The notes under the pieces: generated by a model
Databases searched by the model: none
The model's input: only the letters and a program-made list of their open reading frames with translations
What the model was told of the DNA's origin: nothing
Program-made: the position numbers and the translations under genes
Source of the DNA: Rhizobium sp. ARZ01
GTDB taxonomy: Bacteria > Pseudomonadota > Alphaproteobacteria > Rhizobiales > Rhizobiaceae
Length of the DNA stretch: 64,000 nt
Reading direction: 5' to 3'
Assembly: GCF_014851675.1 (NCBI RefSeq)
Contig: NZ_JACVAE010000001.1
Coordinates: forward strand, 2,294,001-2,358,000
In this document: piece after piece, positions 17,589 to 27,137 of the stretch
Layout of the letters: every line of letters starts with the position of its first letter
Numbering within the stretch: position 1 is the stretch's first letter

Positions 17589-19064
17589 ATGAACAATGCG
17601 ACCGGCAGCATCCGCTTCATCCTGAACGACGAGGACGTGACCCTTGATGACGTCCCCGCGACGCGGACGCTTCTCGACTGGCTTCGGCTCCATCGCCGGC
17701 TGACCGGCACGAAGGAGGGCTGCGCGGAAGGCGATTGCGGCGCCTGCACGGTGCTGGTGGGCAGGCTCCTTGACGGAAGCCTCGTCTATGAAAGCGTCAA
17801 CACCTGTATCCGGCTCCTGGGCTCGATGAACGCGACCCACATTGTAACCGTCGAGCATCTTGCCTCCGACGACGGCGCGCTGCATCCCGTGCAGCAGGCA
17901 CTGGTGGATCACCACGGCTCGCAATGCGGCTTCTGCACGCCGGGCTTCGTCATGTCGCTCTATGGGCTCTGGCTGTCGAACGACCGGCCGCGCCGGCCGG
18001 AGATCGAACGGGTGCTGCAGGGCAATCTCTGTCGCTGCACCGGCTACGAGCCGATCGTGAAGGCGGCCGAAGCGATCGCCGAAGCGCGGCCGAGTGCGGT
18101 CTTCGACCCGATCGAGCGCACCCGCGCGCAGGTGAAGGAAAAGCTTGCGGCAATGGCGCCGAAGGAGACGATCCGGCTCGGCACGCCGGGGGACCGGGTC
18201 ATCGTACCCGCCTCCAACACGGACTTGGCAGAGGTGCTGGCGCAGGAACCGAAGGCGACCGTCGTCGCCGGCTGCACCGATGTCGGCCTGTGGGTGACCA
18301 AGCAAATGCGCGAGCTCGACCCGGTCGTCTTCATCAATCACCTGCCCGAACTGCAGGCGATTTCGCAATCGCCCCAAGGCCTCACGATCGGCGCCGGCGT
18401 GACCTACACGCAGGCCTTCGAAGCGCTGGCCGACCTCGTCCCGGCGCTAGGCCCGTTGATCGCCCGCATCGGTGGCGAGCAGGTCCGCAACATGGGCACG
18501 ATCGGCGGCAACATCGCCAACGGATCGCCGATCGGCGACACGCCGCCACCGCTGATCACACTCGGCGCGCGGGTAACCTTGCGTTCCGCCTCCGGCGGGC
18601 GCGAGTTGCCGCTCGAAGAGTTCTTCATCGCCTACGGCAAGCAGGACCGCCGCCCCGGCGAGTTCGTCGAAAGCCTGTTCGTTCCGAACCTGCCCGCAGG
18701 CGAGCACTTCGCCGTCTACAAGGTCTCGAAGCGCCGCGACGAGGATATTTCAGCGCTCTGCGGCGCCTTCCGGATTGCGCTGGATGCAAACGGGCGCGTC
18801 GGCGAAGCGCGCATCTGTTTCGGCGGGATGGCCGGAACGCCGAAGCGCGCCAGCCATGTCGAGGCGTTCCTCAAGGGCAAACCGTGGACGGAAGAGACGA
18901 TCTCGGACGCCCGCGCCGCCTTCGAGCAGGATTACACCCCGCTCACCGATTGGCGCGCGTCGGCGGACTACCGCACGCTTACGGCGAAGAACCTCTTGAC
19001 CCGGTTTTTCCTGGAAACGTCCGGTGAACCGGCGCAGTTGGCGCGCTTCGAGGAGGTTGCCTGA
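17589..19064 (+). CDS. xdhA: Xanthine dehydrogenase small subunit (2Fe-2S/FAD)
   Basis: 491 aa. The plant-type ferredoxin cluster is at CAEGDCGACTVL (near residue 45). The second [2Fe-2S] domain has QCGFCTPGF (near 113) and LCRCTGYEPI (near 148). The FAD-binding domain follows, with GGEQVRNMGTIGGNIANGSP. With XdhB it oxidises hypoxanthine and xanthine to urate using NAD. The frame is open far upstream inside bdhA, but the ATG at 17589 gives the conserved N-terminus. Its stop overlaps the xdhB start by one base (TGATG). Confidence 0.95.
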   Translation: MNNATGSIRFILNDEDVTLDDVPATRTLLDWLRLHRRLTGTKEGCAEGDCGACTVLVGRLLDGSLVYESVNTCIRLLGSMNATHIVTVEHLASDDGALHPVQQALVDHHGSQCGFCTPGFVMSLYGLWLSNDRPRRPEIERVLQGNLCRCTGYEPIVKAAEAIAEARPSAVFDPIERTRAQVKEKLAAMAPKETIRLGTPGDRVIVPASNTDLAEVLAQEPKATVVAGCTDVGLWVTKQMRELDPVVFINHLPELQAISQSPQGLTIGAGVTYTQAFEALADLVPALGPLIARIGGEQVRNMGTIGGNIANGSPIGDTPPPLITLGARVTLRSASGGRELPLEEFFIAYGKQDRRPGEFVESLFVPNLPAGEHFAVYKVSKRRDEDISALCGAFRIALDANGRVGEARICFGGMAGTPKRASHVEAFLKGKPWTEETISDARAAFEQDYTPLTDWRASADYRTLTAKNLLTRFFLETSGEPAQLARFEEVA

Positions 19065-21400
19065 TGGACCGCTCGACCTTTGAAGACCGCAAGACGATCT
19101 CAGCGCCGATGCATGCGCCGCTCAGACATGATTCCGCCCATAAGCACGTGGCAGGAACCGCCGACTATATCGACGACATGCCGGAGCCGGAGGGCACGCT
19201 GCATGCCGCGCTCGGCATGAGCGACCGGGCACATGCCGAGATCGTGTCAATGGACCTTTCCGCCGTACGCGTCGCCCGCGGCGTCGTCTGGGTGATGACC
19301 GGCGCGGATGTGCCCGGCGTCAACGACATCAGCCCCACCGGCCGGCACGACGAACCGGTGCTGGCAGAAGGCAAGGTCGAGTTTCATGGCCAGCCGGTTT
19401 TCGCGGTGATCGCCAAGACGCGCGAAGCGGCGCGCCGGGCGGCCCTGCTGGCGAAGATCGAGTACCGCGACCTGCCGCACTGGACCGATGTCACAGACAC
19501 GCTCGAAAACGGCGCACAACTGGTCACCGATCCGCTGACGCTCTCGCGCGGAGACGCCGACGCGGCGCTGGCACAGGCACCTCGCCGCATCGACGGGCAG
19601 GTGCGGATCGGCGGCCAGGATCACTTCTATCTCGAAGGCCATATCGCGCTCGCCATCCCCGGTGAGGACGACGACGTCACCGTCTGGTCCTCGACCCAGC
19701 ATCCGAGCGAGGTCCAGCACATGGTCGGCCACGCGCTCGGCGTGCCATCAAATGCGGTAACCGTGCAGGTGCGCCGCATGGGCGGCGGCTTCGGCGGCAA
19801 GGAAACCCAGTCCAACCAGTTCGCCGCCATTGCCGCGATCGCCGCCAAGAAGCTGAAGCGACCGGTAAAATTCCGTCCCGACCGCGACGAAGACATGGGC
19901 GCGACCGGCAAGCGGCACGATTTCCTCGTTTCCTACGAGGCCGGCTTCGACGACGGCGGGCGGATCCTCGCAGTAAAGGCGAACTACGCGGCACGCTGCG
20001 GCTTTTCCTCCGATCTCTCCGGCCCAGTGACCGATCGCGCGCTGTTCCACGCCGACAACGCCTACTTCTACCCGCATGTGAAGCTCACCTCGCAGCCGCT
20101 GAAGACCCACACCGTCTCCAACACCGCCTTCCGCGGCTTTGGCGGACCGCAGGGCATGGTCGGCGGCGAAAGGATCATCGAGGAAATCGCCTACGCGCTC
20201 GGCAAGGATCCGCTGGAGGTCCGCAAGGCCAATTTCTATGGCGAGGCGGGCTCGGAGCGCAGCCTGACGCCCTATCACCAGCCGGTCGAGGACAACATCG
20301 TCGGCCGCATCGTCGACGAGTTGGAACACTCCTCTGATTATCAGGCCCGCCGCGCAGCCATCCTCGACTTCAACCGCACGAGCCGTGTGATCCGCAAAGG
20401 GATAGCACTTACCCCGGTCAAGTTCGGCATTTCCTTCACCGCCACCTGGTTCAATCAGGCCGGCGCGCTGGTGCATGTCTACCAGGACGGCTCAATCCAC
20501 CTAAACCATGGTGGCACGGAGATGGGCCAGGGCCTGTTCACCAAGGTGGCGCAGGTGCTGGCGGATTCCTTCCAGGTCGACATCGCGCAGGTGAAGATCA
20601 CCGCGACGACGACGGCGAAGGTGCCGAACACCTCAGCCACCGCCGCGTCTTCCGGCTCAGACCTGAACGGCATGGCCGCCTTTGATGCGGCCCGTCAGAT
20701 CAAGGAACGTCTTGTCGCCTTCGCCGCGGGAAAGTGGAACGTCCCGCCGGAAGAGGTCGCCTTCGTGCCGCATCATGTTCGCGTCGGCGATGCGCTGATC
20801 CCGTTTGCCGATTTCATCCGGCAGGCCTATCACGCCCGCGTGCAGCTTTCGGCCGCCGGCTTCTACAAGACGCCGAAGATCCATTGGGACCGTGCCAAGG
20901 GCATCGGTTCGCCCTTCTACTACTTCGCCTATGGCGCCGCCGTGTCGGAAGTGTCGATCGACACGCTGACGGGCGAATACCAGGTCGATCGCGTCGACAT
21001 CCTGCACGACGTCGGCCGCTCGCTGAACCCGGCGATCGACAAGGGCCAGGTCGAAGGCGCCTTCGTGCAGGGCATGGGCTGGCTGACAACGGAAGAACTG
21101 TGGTGGGACGACAAGGGGCGCCTGCGCACGCACGCGCCCTCGACCTACAAGATCCCGCTCGCCTCCGACCGGCCGAAGATCTTCAACGTGCACCTTGCCG
21201 AGTGGTCGGAAAACGCCGAGCAGACGATCGGCCGCTCCAAGGCGGTTGGCGAGCCGCCCTTCATGCTGGCGATCTCGGTGCTGGAAGCGCTGTCCATGGC
21301 GGTGGCTAGCGTCGCGGACTATCGCCAATGCCCGCGCCTCGATGCGCCGGCGACGCCGGAACGGGTGCTGATGGCGGTCGAGAGGCTGAAGGATATTTGA
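19064..21400 (+). CDS. xdhB: Xanthine dehydrogenase large subunit (molybdopterin)
   Basis: 778 aa with the molybdenum-cofactor domains: HKHVAGTADYIDDMPEPEG at the N-terminus, GGGFGGKE (near residue 243), the FRGFGGPQGM substrate-channel segment and the GRSKAVGEPPFMLAIS region bearing the catalytic Glu. It forms the active-site subunit with XdhA. No xdhC (cofactor insertion) gene follows, so that gene must be elsewhere if the enzyme is made. A strong palindrome lies about 120 bases after the stop. Confidence 0.95.
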   Translation: MDRSTFEDRKTISAPMHAPLRHDSAHKHVAGTADYIDDMPEPEGTLHAALGMSDRAHAEIVSMDLSAVRVARGVVWVMTGADVPGVNDISPTGRHDEPVLAEGKVEFHGQPVFAVIAKTREAARRAALLAKIEYRDLPHWTDVTDTLENGAQLVTDPLTLSRGDADAALAQAPRRIDGQVRIGGQDHFYLEGHIALAIPGEDDDVTVWSSTQHPSEVQHMVGHALGVPSNAVTVQVRRMGGGFGGKETQSNQFAAIAAIAAKKLKRPVKFRPDRDEDMGATGKRHDFLVSYEAGFDDGGRILAVKANYAARCGFSSDLSGPVTDRALFHADNAYFYPHVKLTSQPLKTHTVSNTAFRGFGGPQGMVGGERIIEEIAYALGKDPLEVRKANFYGEAGSERSLTPYHQPVEDNIVGRIVDELEHSSDYQARRAAILDFNRTSRVIRKGIALTPVKFGISFTATWFNQAGALVHVYQDGSIHLNHGGTEMGQGLFTKVAQVLADSFQVDIAQVKITATTTAKVPNTSATAASSGSDLNGMAAFDAARQIKERLVAFAAGKWNVPPEEVAFVPHHVRVGDALIPFADFIRQAYHARVQLSAAGFYKTPKIHWDRAKGIGSPFYYFAYGAAVSEVSIDTLTGEYQVDRVDILHDVGRSLNPAIDKGQVEGAFVQGMGWLTTEELWWDDKGRLRTHAPSTYKIPLASDRPKIFNVHLAEWSENAEQTIGRSKAVGEPPFMLAISVLEALSMAVASVADYRQCPRLDAPATPERVLMAVERLKDI

Positions 21401-21523
21401 GGGTTTGAGCCCGGGCGCCTGCCTCTTTCCATCAGTGAGGATAAGGTGGCGCACAAGGCCGGCTTACCGGGCATTACAGCATGGCGGTGAGCTGGATCCC
21501 ATTTATCACCTCGCTATGCTGGA

Positions 21524-21549
21524 CCCTTCTCCCCCACGGGGGAGAAGGG
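21524..21549. repeat. Perfect 12-bp-arm palindrome
   Basis: CCCTTCTCCCCC (21524-21535) and GGGGGAGAAGGG (21538-21549) are exact inverse complements around AC. This is a rhizobial intergenic-repeat type. It may also act as a terminator for bdhA-xdhAB, though no strong T run follows. Confidence 0.6.
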
Positions 21550-21581
21550 AGAGGTCACGGCCATGCTGCCGCCCAAGCCCT

Positions 21582-21782
21582 TCAGAAGTCGCGTTCGCAG
21601 GGAGGCATCCGACCATCCAGAAATCCCAGATCCCGCTTCAGGTGATCGGGCAAAGCTTCAACGTCGAGCCGCGGAGCGCGGTGGCGCAAGGGCGGCAGAA
21701 GCGCGTCGACAATGGCGCGCATCCACCGGTCGAACGGGGTCGCAAGGGTCTGGTGAGTAAATTCTGTATCCTGGCAAGACAT
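21582..21782 (-). CDS. Small DUF1127-like protein
   Basis: 66 aa. The C-terminal half, LDVEALPDHLKRDLGFLDG, follows the DUF1127 pattern (a DLP.h.lRDIGl-type helix), preceded by a basic segment. DUF1127 proteins are tiny, often RNA-linked regulatory proteins in alphaproteobacteria. The gene is divergent from the LysR gene at 21886, a placement that suggests it is a target of that regulator. Without a search this remains a moderate call. Confidence 0.55.
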   Translation of the reverse strand: MSCQDTEFTHQTLATPFDRWMRAIVDALLPPLRHRAPRLDVEALPDHLKRDLGFLDGRMPPCERDF

Positions 21783-21885
21783 AATGACACCTCATGGGTG
21801 AGCGTTTAACTTGCTTGCAGTTTGCGCCGTGAAGTGCTCGAATTCCAATCGAACATCCGACTGGACGCATCAAGAGAGCTTATCC

Positions 21886-22782
21886 ATGAAAATGGCGCGA
21901 CAATTCCCGCTGAATGCGATGCGCGTCTTCGACGCCGCGGCTCGCCATGGCAGCTTCACGAAGGCCGGCGAGGACCTCGGCATGACGCAGACGGCCGTCA
22001 GCTACCAGATCAAGCTGCTGGAGGATCTGCTTGGCGAACCACTTTTCCTGCGGCGTCCGCGACAGATCGTGCTGACGGAAATCGGCCAGCGCCTTGCACC
22101 GAAGGTCGCCGAGGCGTTCGGCATCCTGAGCGACGCCTTCGCCTCCCTACAGAACGATGCCGAGGGCACGCTGGTGATCAGCGCGACCTATACGATGGCC
22201 TCGAGATGGCTGGCGCCGCACCTTGGCTCCTTCCACCTGCAGCACCCGACCGTCGCCGTGCGCCTGCTCACCGATCAGCACCTGGTCGATTTTTCCCGCG
22301 AGGCGGTTGATGTGGCGATCCGCTACGGCGATGGCAACTGGCCGGGGCTCGCCCGTCATCGCATCATGGAATTGACCTTCACGCCCATGCTGAGCCCGAA
22401 GTTGGCCGCAAGTGTCGGCGGCATACACAAGCCGGAGGATCTGCTCAAGCTGCCGATCTTCGACCCGACAGACCCCTGGTGGGTGCAGTGGTTTGCCGAA
22501 GCAGGCGTGCCCGGCGTCGATCTCAGCGACCGGCCGCACACCTATCTCGGCACGCAGACGCTGGAGGCGGACACAGTGATGGGCGGCCATGGTGTCGCCA
22601 TGCTGAACCCCGAATTCTTCGCCAACGACGTGGCGTTCGGCCGGCTCTACCAGCCTTTCGACATCGCCTGTGCCGACGGCAAGGCGCACTGGCTGGTCTA
22701 TCCGGAAAGCCGGCGCAACATTCCCAAGATCAGGTTGTTCCGCAACTGGCTGCGCTCCGAGGCGCCAACCTTCATCGACTGA
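21886..22782 (+). CDS. LysR-family regulator, GcvA-like
   Basis: 298 aa. The winged helix-turn-helix covers residues about 8-66 (LNAMRVFDAAARHGSFTKA, TQTAVSYQIKLLE), and a GcvA-type effector domain follows (PHLGSFHLQHPTVAVRLL). The ATG at 21886 has AGAGAG upstream; the frame is open 25 codons further up without family sequence. It lies between the xdhAB and puuD-guaD blocks and divergent to the DUF1127 gene. Control of purine genes or of its small neighbour are both possible. Confidence 0.85.
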   Translation: MKMARQFPLNAMRVFDAAARHGSFTKAGEDLGMTQTAVSYQIKLLEDLLGEPLFLRRPRQIVLTEIGQRLAPKVAEAFGILSDAFASLQNDAEGTLVISATYTMASRWLAPHLGSFHLQHPTVAVRLLTDQHLVDFSREAVDVAIRYGDGNWPGLARHRIMELTFTPMLSPKLAASVGGIHKPEDLLKLPIFDPTDPWWVQWFAEAGVPGVDLSDRPHTYLGTQTLEADTVMGGHGVAMLNPEFFANDVAFGRLYQPFDIACADGKAHWLVYPESRRNIPKIRLFRNWLRSEAPTFID

Positions 22783-22872
22783 CGCTCAGCAGTGGAACCC
22801 GCCACCGTTCCCCTTCCCTCCTGTGCGGTTTTCTCGCAATGTGCCGATGCGAACGAATAAGAGGGGCAACGC

Positions 22873-24117
22873 ATGTATGAATACGCCATCGCCTGGGAGT
22901 GGATAGTATTTGCCGTCCGCTGGCTGCACGTGGTCACCGCAATCGCCTGGATTGGCTCGTCCTTCTACTTCATCGCGCTCGATCTCGGGCTTGTGCAGCG
23001 CCCCCACCTGCCCCCCGGCGCCTATGGCGAAGAATGGCAGGTGCACGGCGGTGGCTTCTACCACATCCAGAAATATCTGGTCGCGCCGGCGTCGATGCCC
23101 GAGCACCTGACCTGGTTCAAATGGGAGAGTTACGTCACCTGGCTCTCCGGTTTCGCAATGCTCTGCCTAGTGTACTACGGCGGCGCCGAACTCTTTTTGA
23201 TCGACCGGCACGTGCTTGATGTTTCCGCCCCGACGGCAATCGCGATCTCGCTCGCCTCCCTGGCGCTTGGCTGGATCCTCTACGACCTTCTCTGCAAGTC
23301 ACCGCTCGGCAAGAACACGTGGGGTCTGATGATCCTGCTCTACATCCTGCTGGTAGCCATGGCGTGGGGCTACACGCAGGTGTTCACCGGCCGCGCCGCT
23401 TTTCTGCATCTCGGCGCGTTCACCGCCACCATCATGTCGGCCAACGTCTTCTTCATCATCATCCCGAACCAGAAGATCGTCGTCGCCGACCTGATCGCCG
23501 GAAGGATGCCCGATCCGAAATACGGCGTCATCGCCAAGCAGCGCTCGCTACACAACAACTACCTGACGCTGCCCGTCATCTTCTTCATGTTGTCGAACCA
23601 TTATCCGCTGGCATTCGCGACCGCCTTCAACTGGATCATCGCGGCGTTGGTCTTCCTGATGGGCGTGACGATCCGGCACTGGTTCAACACGACCCACGCC
23701 CGCAAGGGCCGTCCGACCTGGACATGGCTCGCGACCGCCTTGCTGTTCATTCTGATCACGTGGCTCTCAACGGTGCCGAAAGTCCTGACTGGTGAGACGG
23801 CACAGGCCGTCGCCCCAGTTCCGGTTTTCCAGAAGTTTGCGACCGATGCGCATTTCCCCGCCGCCCGCGACGTGGTCGCCAGCCGCTGCAGCATGTGCCA
23901 CACAGCCGAGCCCGTCTGGGAGGGGTTGCAGGCGGCGCCCAAAGGCGTGATCCTCGACACCGACATGGCAGTGGCGAGCCTTGCGCGCGAAATCTATTTG
24001 CAGGCAGGTCGCAGCCATGCGATGCCGCCCGGCAATGTGACCGACGTCACCCCCGAGGAACGTCGCGTGCTGACCGCGTGGTATGAGAGCGCGGTCTATG
24101 GAGAAACGACACAATGA
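22873..24117 (+). CDS. puuD: Membrane-bound urate hydroxylase with cytochrome c domain
   Basis: 414 aa with several membrane helices from WLHVVTAIAWIGSSFYF onward, then a C-terminal periplasmic cytochrome c domain whose haem site CSMCH is at residues 339-343. This is the PuuD architecture, a urate oxidase that passes electrons to the respiratory chain instead of to oxygen directly and yields 5-hydroxyisourate. GAGGGG precedes the ATG. The stop overlaps the guaD start (ATGA), so the two genes are coupled. Confidence 0.93.
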   Translation: MYEYAIAWEWIVFAVRWLHVVTAIAWIGSSFYFIALDLGLVQRPHLPPGAYGEEWQVHGGGFYHIQKYLVAPASMPEHLTWFKWESYVTWLSGFAMLCLVYYGGAELFLIDRHVLDVSAPTAIAISLASLALGWILYDLLCKSPLGKNTWGLMILLYILLVAMAWGYTQVFTGRAAFLHLGAFTATIMSANVFFIIIPNQKIVVADLIAGRMPDPKYGVIAKQRSLHNNYLTLPVIFFMLSNHYPLAFATAFNWIIAALVFLMGVTIRHWFNTTHARKGRPTWTWLATALLFILITWLSTVPKVLTGETAQAVAPVPVFQKFATDAHFPAARDVVASRCSMCHTAEPVWEGLQAAPKGVILDTDMAVASLAREIYLQAGRSHAMPPGNVTDVTPEERRVLTAWYESAVYGETTQ

Positions 24118-25421
24118 CGACCAAACTCCTGCGCGGCCGCCTGCTGACGTTCGTACGCAGGCCCGAAGGCATCGACGATACGGGCAGCTATCGCTACGAA
24201 AGCGACGGCGGCCTTCTGATCGAGGACGGCCGGATCGTCGTCATCGGCGACTACGCCAATGTGAGGGCGGGCGCGCCCGCCGATGCCGAGGAGATCGACT
24301 ACCGGCCATATCTCATCATGCCGGGTTTTATAGATACGCATGTGCATTTCCCACAGATGCAGGTGATCGGCGCCTATGCCGCCAACCTGCTGGAATGGCT
24401 GCACACCTACACGTTTCCGGAAGAGTGCCGGTTCGTCGAGCCGGCGCATGCGGCCCGCATCGCCCGACATTTCTATGACGAGATGATCCGCCACGGCACA
24501 ACGACGGCGGCCGCCTATTGCTCGGTGCACAAGGCCTCGGCCGACGCCTATTTCGCCGAAGCGCTGCGACGCGGCATGTGCATGATCGGCGGCAAGGTTA
24601 TGATGGACCGGAACGCGCCGCAGGGTCTGCTCGACACACCAGAGATGGGCTACGACGAGACCCGTGTGGTCATCGAGGAGTGGCACGGCAAGGGCCGCAA
24701 CCACGTCGCCATCACCCCCCGCTTCGCCATCACCTCGACGCCGGCGCAGATGGAGGCGACCGCTCTGCTCGCGCGCGAGTTCCCCGATCTCCATATCCAG
24801 ACGCACCTGTCGGAGAACGACGAGGAAATCCGCTACACGGCCCAGCTCTATCCCGACGCGATCGACTACACCGATGTCTATGCGCATTACGGGCTGCTTG
24901 GCCCCAAGAGCCTGTTTGGCCACTGTATCCATCTCTCGGACCGCGAAGCGGATGCGATAAGCGAGGCGGGTGCCGTCGCCGTGCACTGCCCGACCTCCAA
25001 CCTGTTCCTCGGCTCCGGCCTCTTTCCGCTGAAGGCGCTTACCCGCCGCGACAAGCCGGTGCGCATCGGGGTCGCCACCGATGTCGGCGGCGGCACGAGC
25101 TATTCGATGCTGAAGACGCTGGACGAGACCTACAAGATCCAGCAGTTGCTCGGCGAGCGTCTGAACCCGTTCGAGAGCTTCTATCACATGACGCTCGGCA
25201 ACGCGGAAGCCGTGTCGCTCTCCGACAGGATCGGCACGCTGGAGCCGGGCACGGACGCCGATCTCGTCGTGCTTGACGCATCCGCCACGCCGTCGATGGC
25301 CCTCAGGATGGAAGTGGTCCGCTCGCTCGCGGACGAGCTATTCCTCCTGCAAACGGTCGGCGACGACCGGGCCGTGAAAGAAACCTATGTGGCGGGCAAG
25401 GCGATGAAGGCCACCCTCTGA
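24114..25421 (+). CDS. guaD: Guanine deaminase
   Basis: 435-aa amidohydrolase. The zinc ligands include GFIDTHVHFPQ near residue 76, and the EECRF, HGTTTAAAYC and IQTHLSEND segments are typical of GuaD. It deaminates guanine to xanthine, the XdhAB substrate. It is the second gene of puuD-guaD and is followed by a clear terminator hairpin. No membrane or signal features are seen. Confidence 0.95.
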   Translation: MTTKLLRGRLLTFVRRPEGIDDTGSYRYESDGGLLIEDGRIVVIGDYANVRAGAPADAEEIDYRPYLIMPGFIDTHVHFPQMQVIGAYAANLLEWLHTYTFPEECRFVEPAHAARIARHFYDEMIRHGTTTAAAYCSVHKASADAYFAEALRRGMCMIGGKVMMDRNAPQGLLDTPEMGYDETRVVIEEWHGKGRNHVAITPRFAITSTPAQMEATALLAREFPDLHIQTHLSENDEEIRYTAQLYPDAIDYTDVYAHYGLLGPKSLFGHCIHLSDREADAISEAGAVAVHCPTSNLFLGSGLFPLKALTRRDKPVRIGVATDVGGGTSYSMLKTLDETYKIQQLLGERLNPFESFYHMTLGNAEAVSLSDRIGTLEPGTDADLVVLDASATPSMALRMEVVRSLADELFLLQTVGDDRAVKETYVAGKAMKATL

Positions 25422-25476
25422 TCGGCAAAATCGCGGGAGACACGATAGGCATCGCATTCCGAGCCTCTCCCAAACT

Positions 25477-25513
25477 AAAGGCCGCGGCGATTTCTCGCTG
25501 CGGCCTTTCTTAT
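25477..25513 (+). terminator. Rho-independent terminator after guaD
   Basis: AAAGGCCGCGGCGA (25477-25490) pairs with TCGCTGCGGCCTTT (25495-25508), with one wobble and a four-base loop, and a T-rich tail follows. It ends the puuD-guaD unit. Confidence 0.8.
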
Positions 25514-25545
25514 TGTTGCGTGGCCGAATTACCGGCCGACTGCAC

Positions 25546-26240
25546 CTAGAACAGGAAGTCGCCCGTCACGAAGCTGATCTTGTCGTCAAAGTGGAGGACG
25601 AAATCAGCCTTTTTGTCCCGGTTGGTATCGGCATAGACGTAGCTGTCGTTGGCCTTCGTTTCGTAGCGAAGCTCGCCCGCCTTGCCGGAAAAGCCCTTCG
25701 TGCCGATGAAATTGAAGTCCTGGATGCCGGCCTTCGCTTCGTAGGCATCAAAGCCCGAGAGATCGATACGGTCTCCTTGCTTGCTCGAGAAGTCGTAGAT
25801 CGTGTCGCGCGCCGTCGAGATCGACTCGGCCTTCGCCTTGAAGACGAAGGTATCGGCACCCGCGCCGCCCATGAGCTTGTCCGCGCCGAGACCACCCCAG
25901 GTCTTGTCATCACCGAGCCGCCGGAGATCACGTCGTTGCAGGCGTAGCCGTCGATCTTGTCGGCGCCGATGCCGCCCTTCAGCGTCTCGGCCTTGCTAGT
26001 GCCCTTGATCGTCTCGAGCACATCGGCGACACCGGCCTTAACGGTCGTTGTGGACGAGAGCTTGCTGCCGTCGGTTGCGACCAGCCTGACGGTGTGGCTC
26101 TGGGCGGTCTCATAGTTGAGCGCCTTGTTCAACACCAGCTTGTTGCCAACGATCTTGAAGGCGCTGCTGGAGCCAGAGGCAAGGCTGTAGCTGCAGACGC
26201 TGCAAATTGCGCCGCTACCGGCCTGGAACAACCACTTACT
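25546..26240 (-). pseudogene. Frameshifted remnant of a cadherin-like/RTX calcium-binding protein gene
   Basis: On the minus strand a cadherin-like piece is followed by a calcium-repeat motif: YSLASGSSSAFKIVGNKLVL, then ETAQSHTVRLVATDG, then LKGGIGADKIDG and DVISGGS. Translation then leaves frame, and the expected continuation (KTWGGLGADKLMGGAGADTF, then YDFSSKQGDRIDLSGFDA) resumes in another frame and runs to LF-stop at 25546. One missing G near 25913-25918 explains the switch. The upstream end runs into uraH without a start or signal. Such proteins are secreted by type I export; this copy is 5'-truncated and broken. Confidence 0.75.
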
Positions 26241-26244
26241 CTTA

Positions 26245-26607
26245 TCAACTGCCCCGATAGGTCGAGTAGCCGTAGGGCGAGAGCAGCAGCGGGACGTGGT
26301 AGTGACTGGAGGGGTCAGCAATCCCGAAGCGCAAGGGGATGAGATCGAGGAAGGCGGGTTCGGGTAGGTCCACTCCGGCGCGACGCAGGTAATCCCCCGC
26401 ATGAAACACAAGCTCGTAGGTTCCGGCCATGAAACCTATGCCCTCGACAAGCGGGGCGTCGACGCGACCGTCCGCGTTTGTCTTCACAGTCGTGATACGC
26501 TGGTGCTCGTTGCCTTCCAGCCAGAAAAGCTCGATTGTCAGTCCTTCGGCGGGCTTGCCAAGGGCCGTATCGAGAACATGGGTGGTCAGGCGCCCGGCCT
26601 TGCTCAT
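26245..26607 (-). CDS. uraH: 5-hydroxyisourate hydrolase
   Basis: 120-aa transthyretin-like protein. The N-terminal [17 protein letters not shown] and the C-terminal tetrapeptide YRGS are the family signatures, and [13 protein letters not shown] supplies another active-site segment. It hydrolyses 5-hydroxyisourate, the PuuD product, to OHCU. The start overlaps the allA stop by four bases. It ends the uraD-allA-uraH block and abuts the calcium-binding-protein remnant. Confidence 0.95.
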   Translation of the reverse strand: MSKAGRLTTHVLDTALGKPAEGLTIELFWLEGNEHQRITTVKTNADGRVDAPLVEGIGFMAGTYELVFHAGDYLRRAGVDLPEPAFLDLIPLRFGIADPSSHYHVPLLLSPYGYSTYRGS

Positions 26608-27137
26608 TCGGTCACTCCCGGATGTTCGATAACAAAGGGCTTGTCGTAGAAGAACTCTTGCAGGTTGTCGCTTGAGCTGCTTCGGTCCACAACGAGGAAA
26701 TCGCTGGCAGCGCCGATCGCCATCAGCGGATGATGCCAGACGTTACGCCGATAGCTCACACCCTGCCGGCCATTGGCCAGAAACACCTGGGGCATACCGG
26801 GCCGTCCGCCATCATCCTCGGCCACGACGACGAGCCAGGGACGATTGTCGATCGGCGAAAAACTCTGGCTGCCGAGCGGATGGCGCTCCATCATGTCGAC
26901 GACATAGGGGAAGGCGCGCGGGCTGCCGCGAAAGATATTGATGATGACGCGCGCATCGTCGCCCGTCACATCGGCTTCGGCCAGCGCATGGTAGCGTTCC
27001 GTCGTGCCGCCGTTAATATGGCGCATGGTCGAGGGATCGGCCTCGATCACCGTTCCGAAAGGTGCGAAGGCTTCCTTGGTCAACGGGCGGATCGCAAGCG
27101 CAACGGGCTTGTCGTTCGCGGAGTCAATATCAGGCAT
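26604..27137 (-). CDS. allA: Ureidoglycolate lyase
   Basis: 177-aa cupin-like AllA. Visible family blocks are [55 protein letters not shown] and [17 protein letters not shown]. It splits ureidoglycolate into glyoxylate and urea. The ATG at 27137 has GGAG six bases upstream; an ATG two codons earlier has the site too close. It overlaps uraD upstream and uraH downstream, so the three genes form one tightly coupled unit. Confidence 0.92.
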   Translation of the reverse strand: MPDIDSANDKPVALAIRPLTKEAFAPFGTVIEADPSTMRHINGGTTERYHALAEADVTGDDARVIINIFRGSPRAFPYVVDMMERHPLGSQSFSPIDNRPWLVVVAEDDGGRPGMPQVFLANGRQGVSYRRNVWHHPLMAIGAASDFLVVDRSSSSDNLQEFFYDKPFVIEHPGVTE

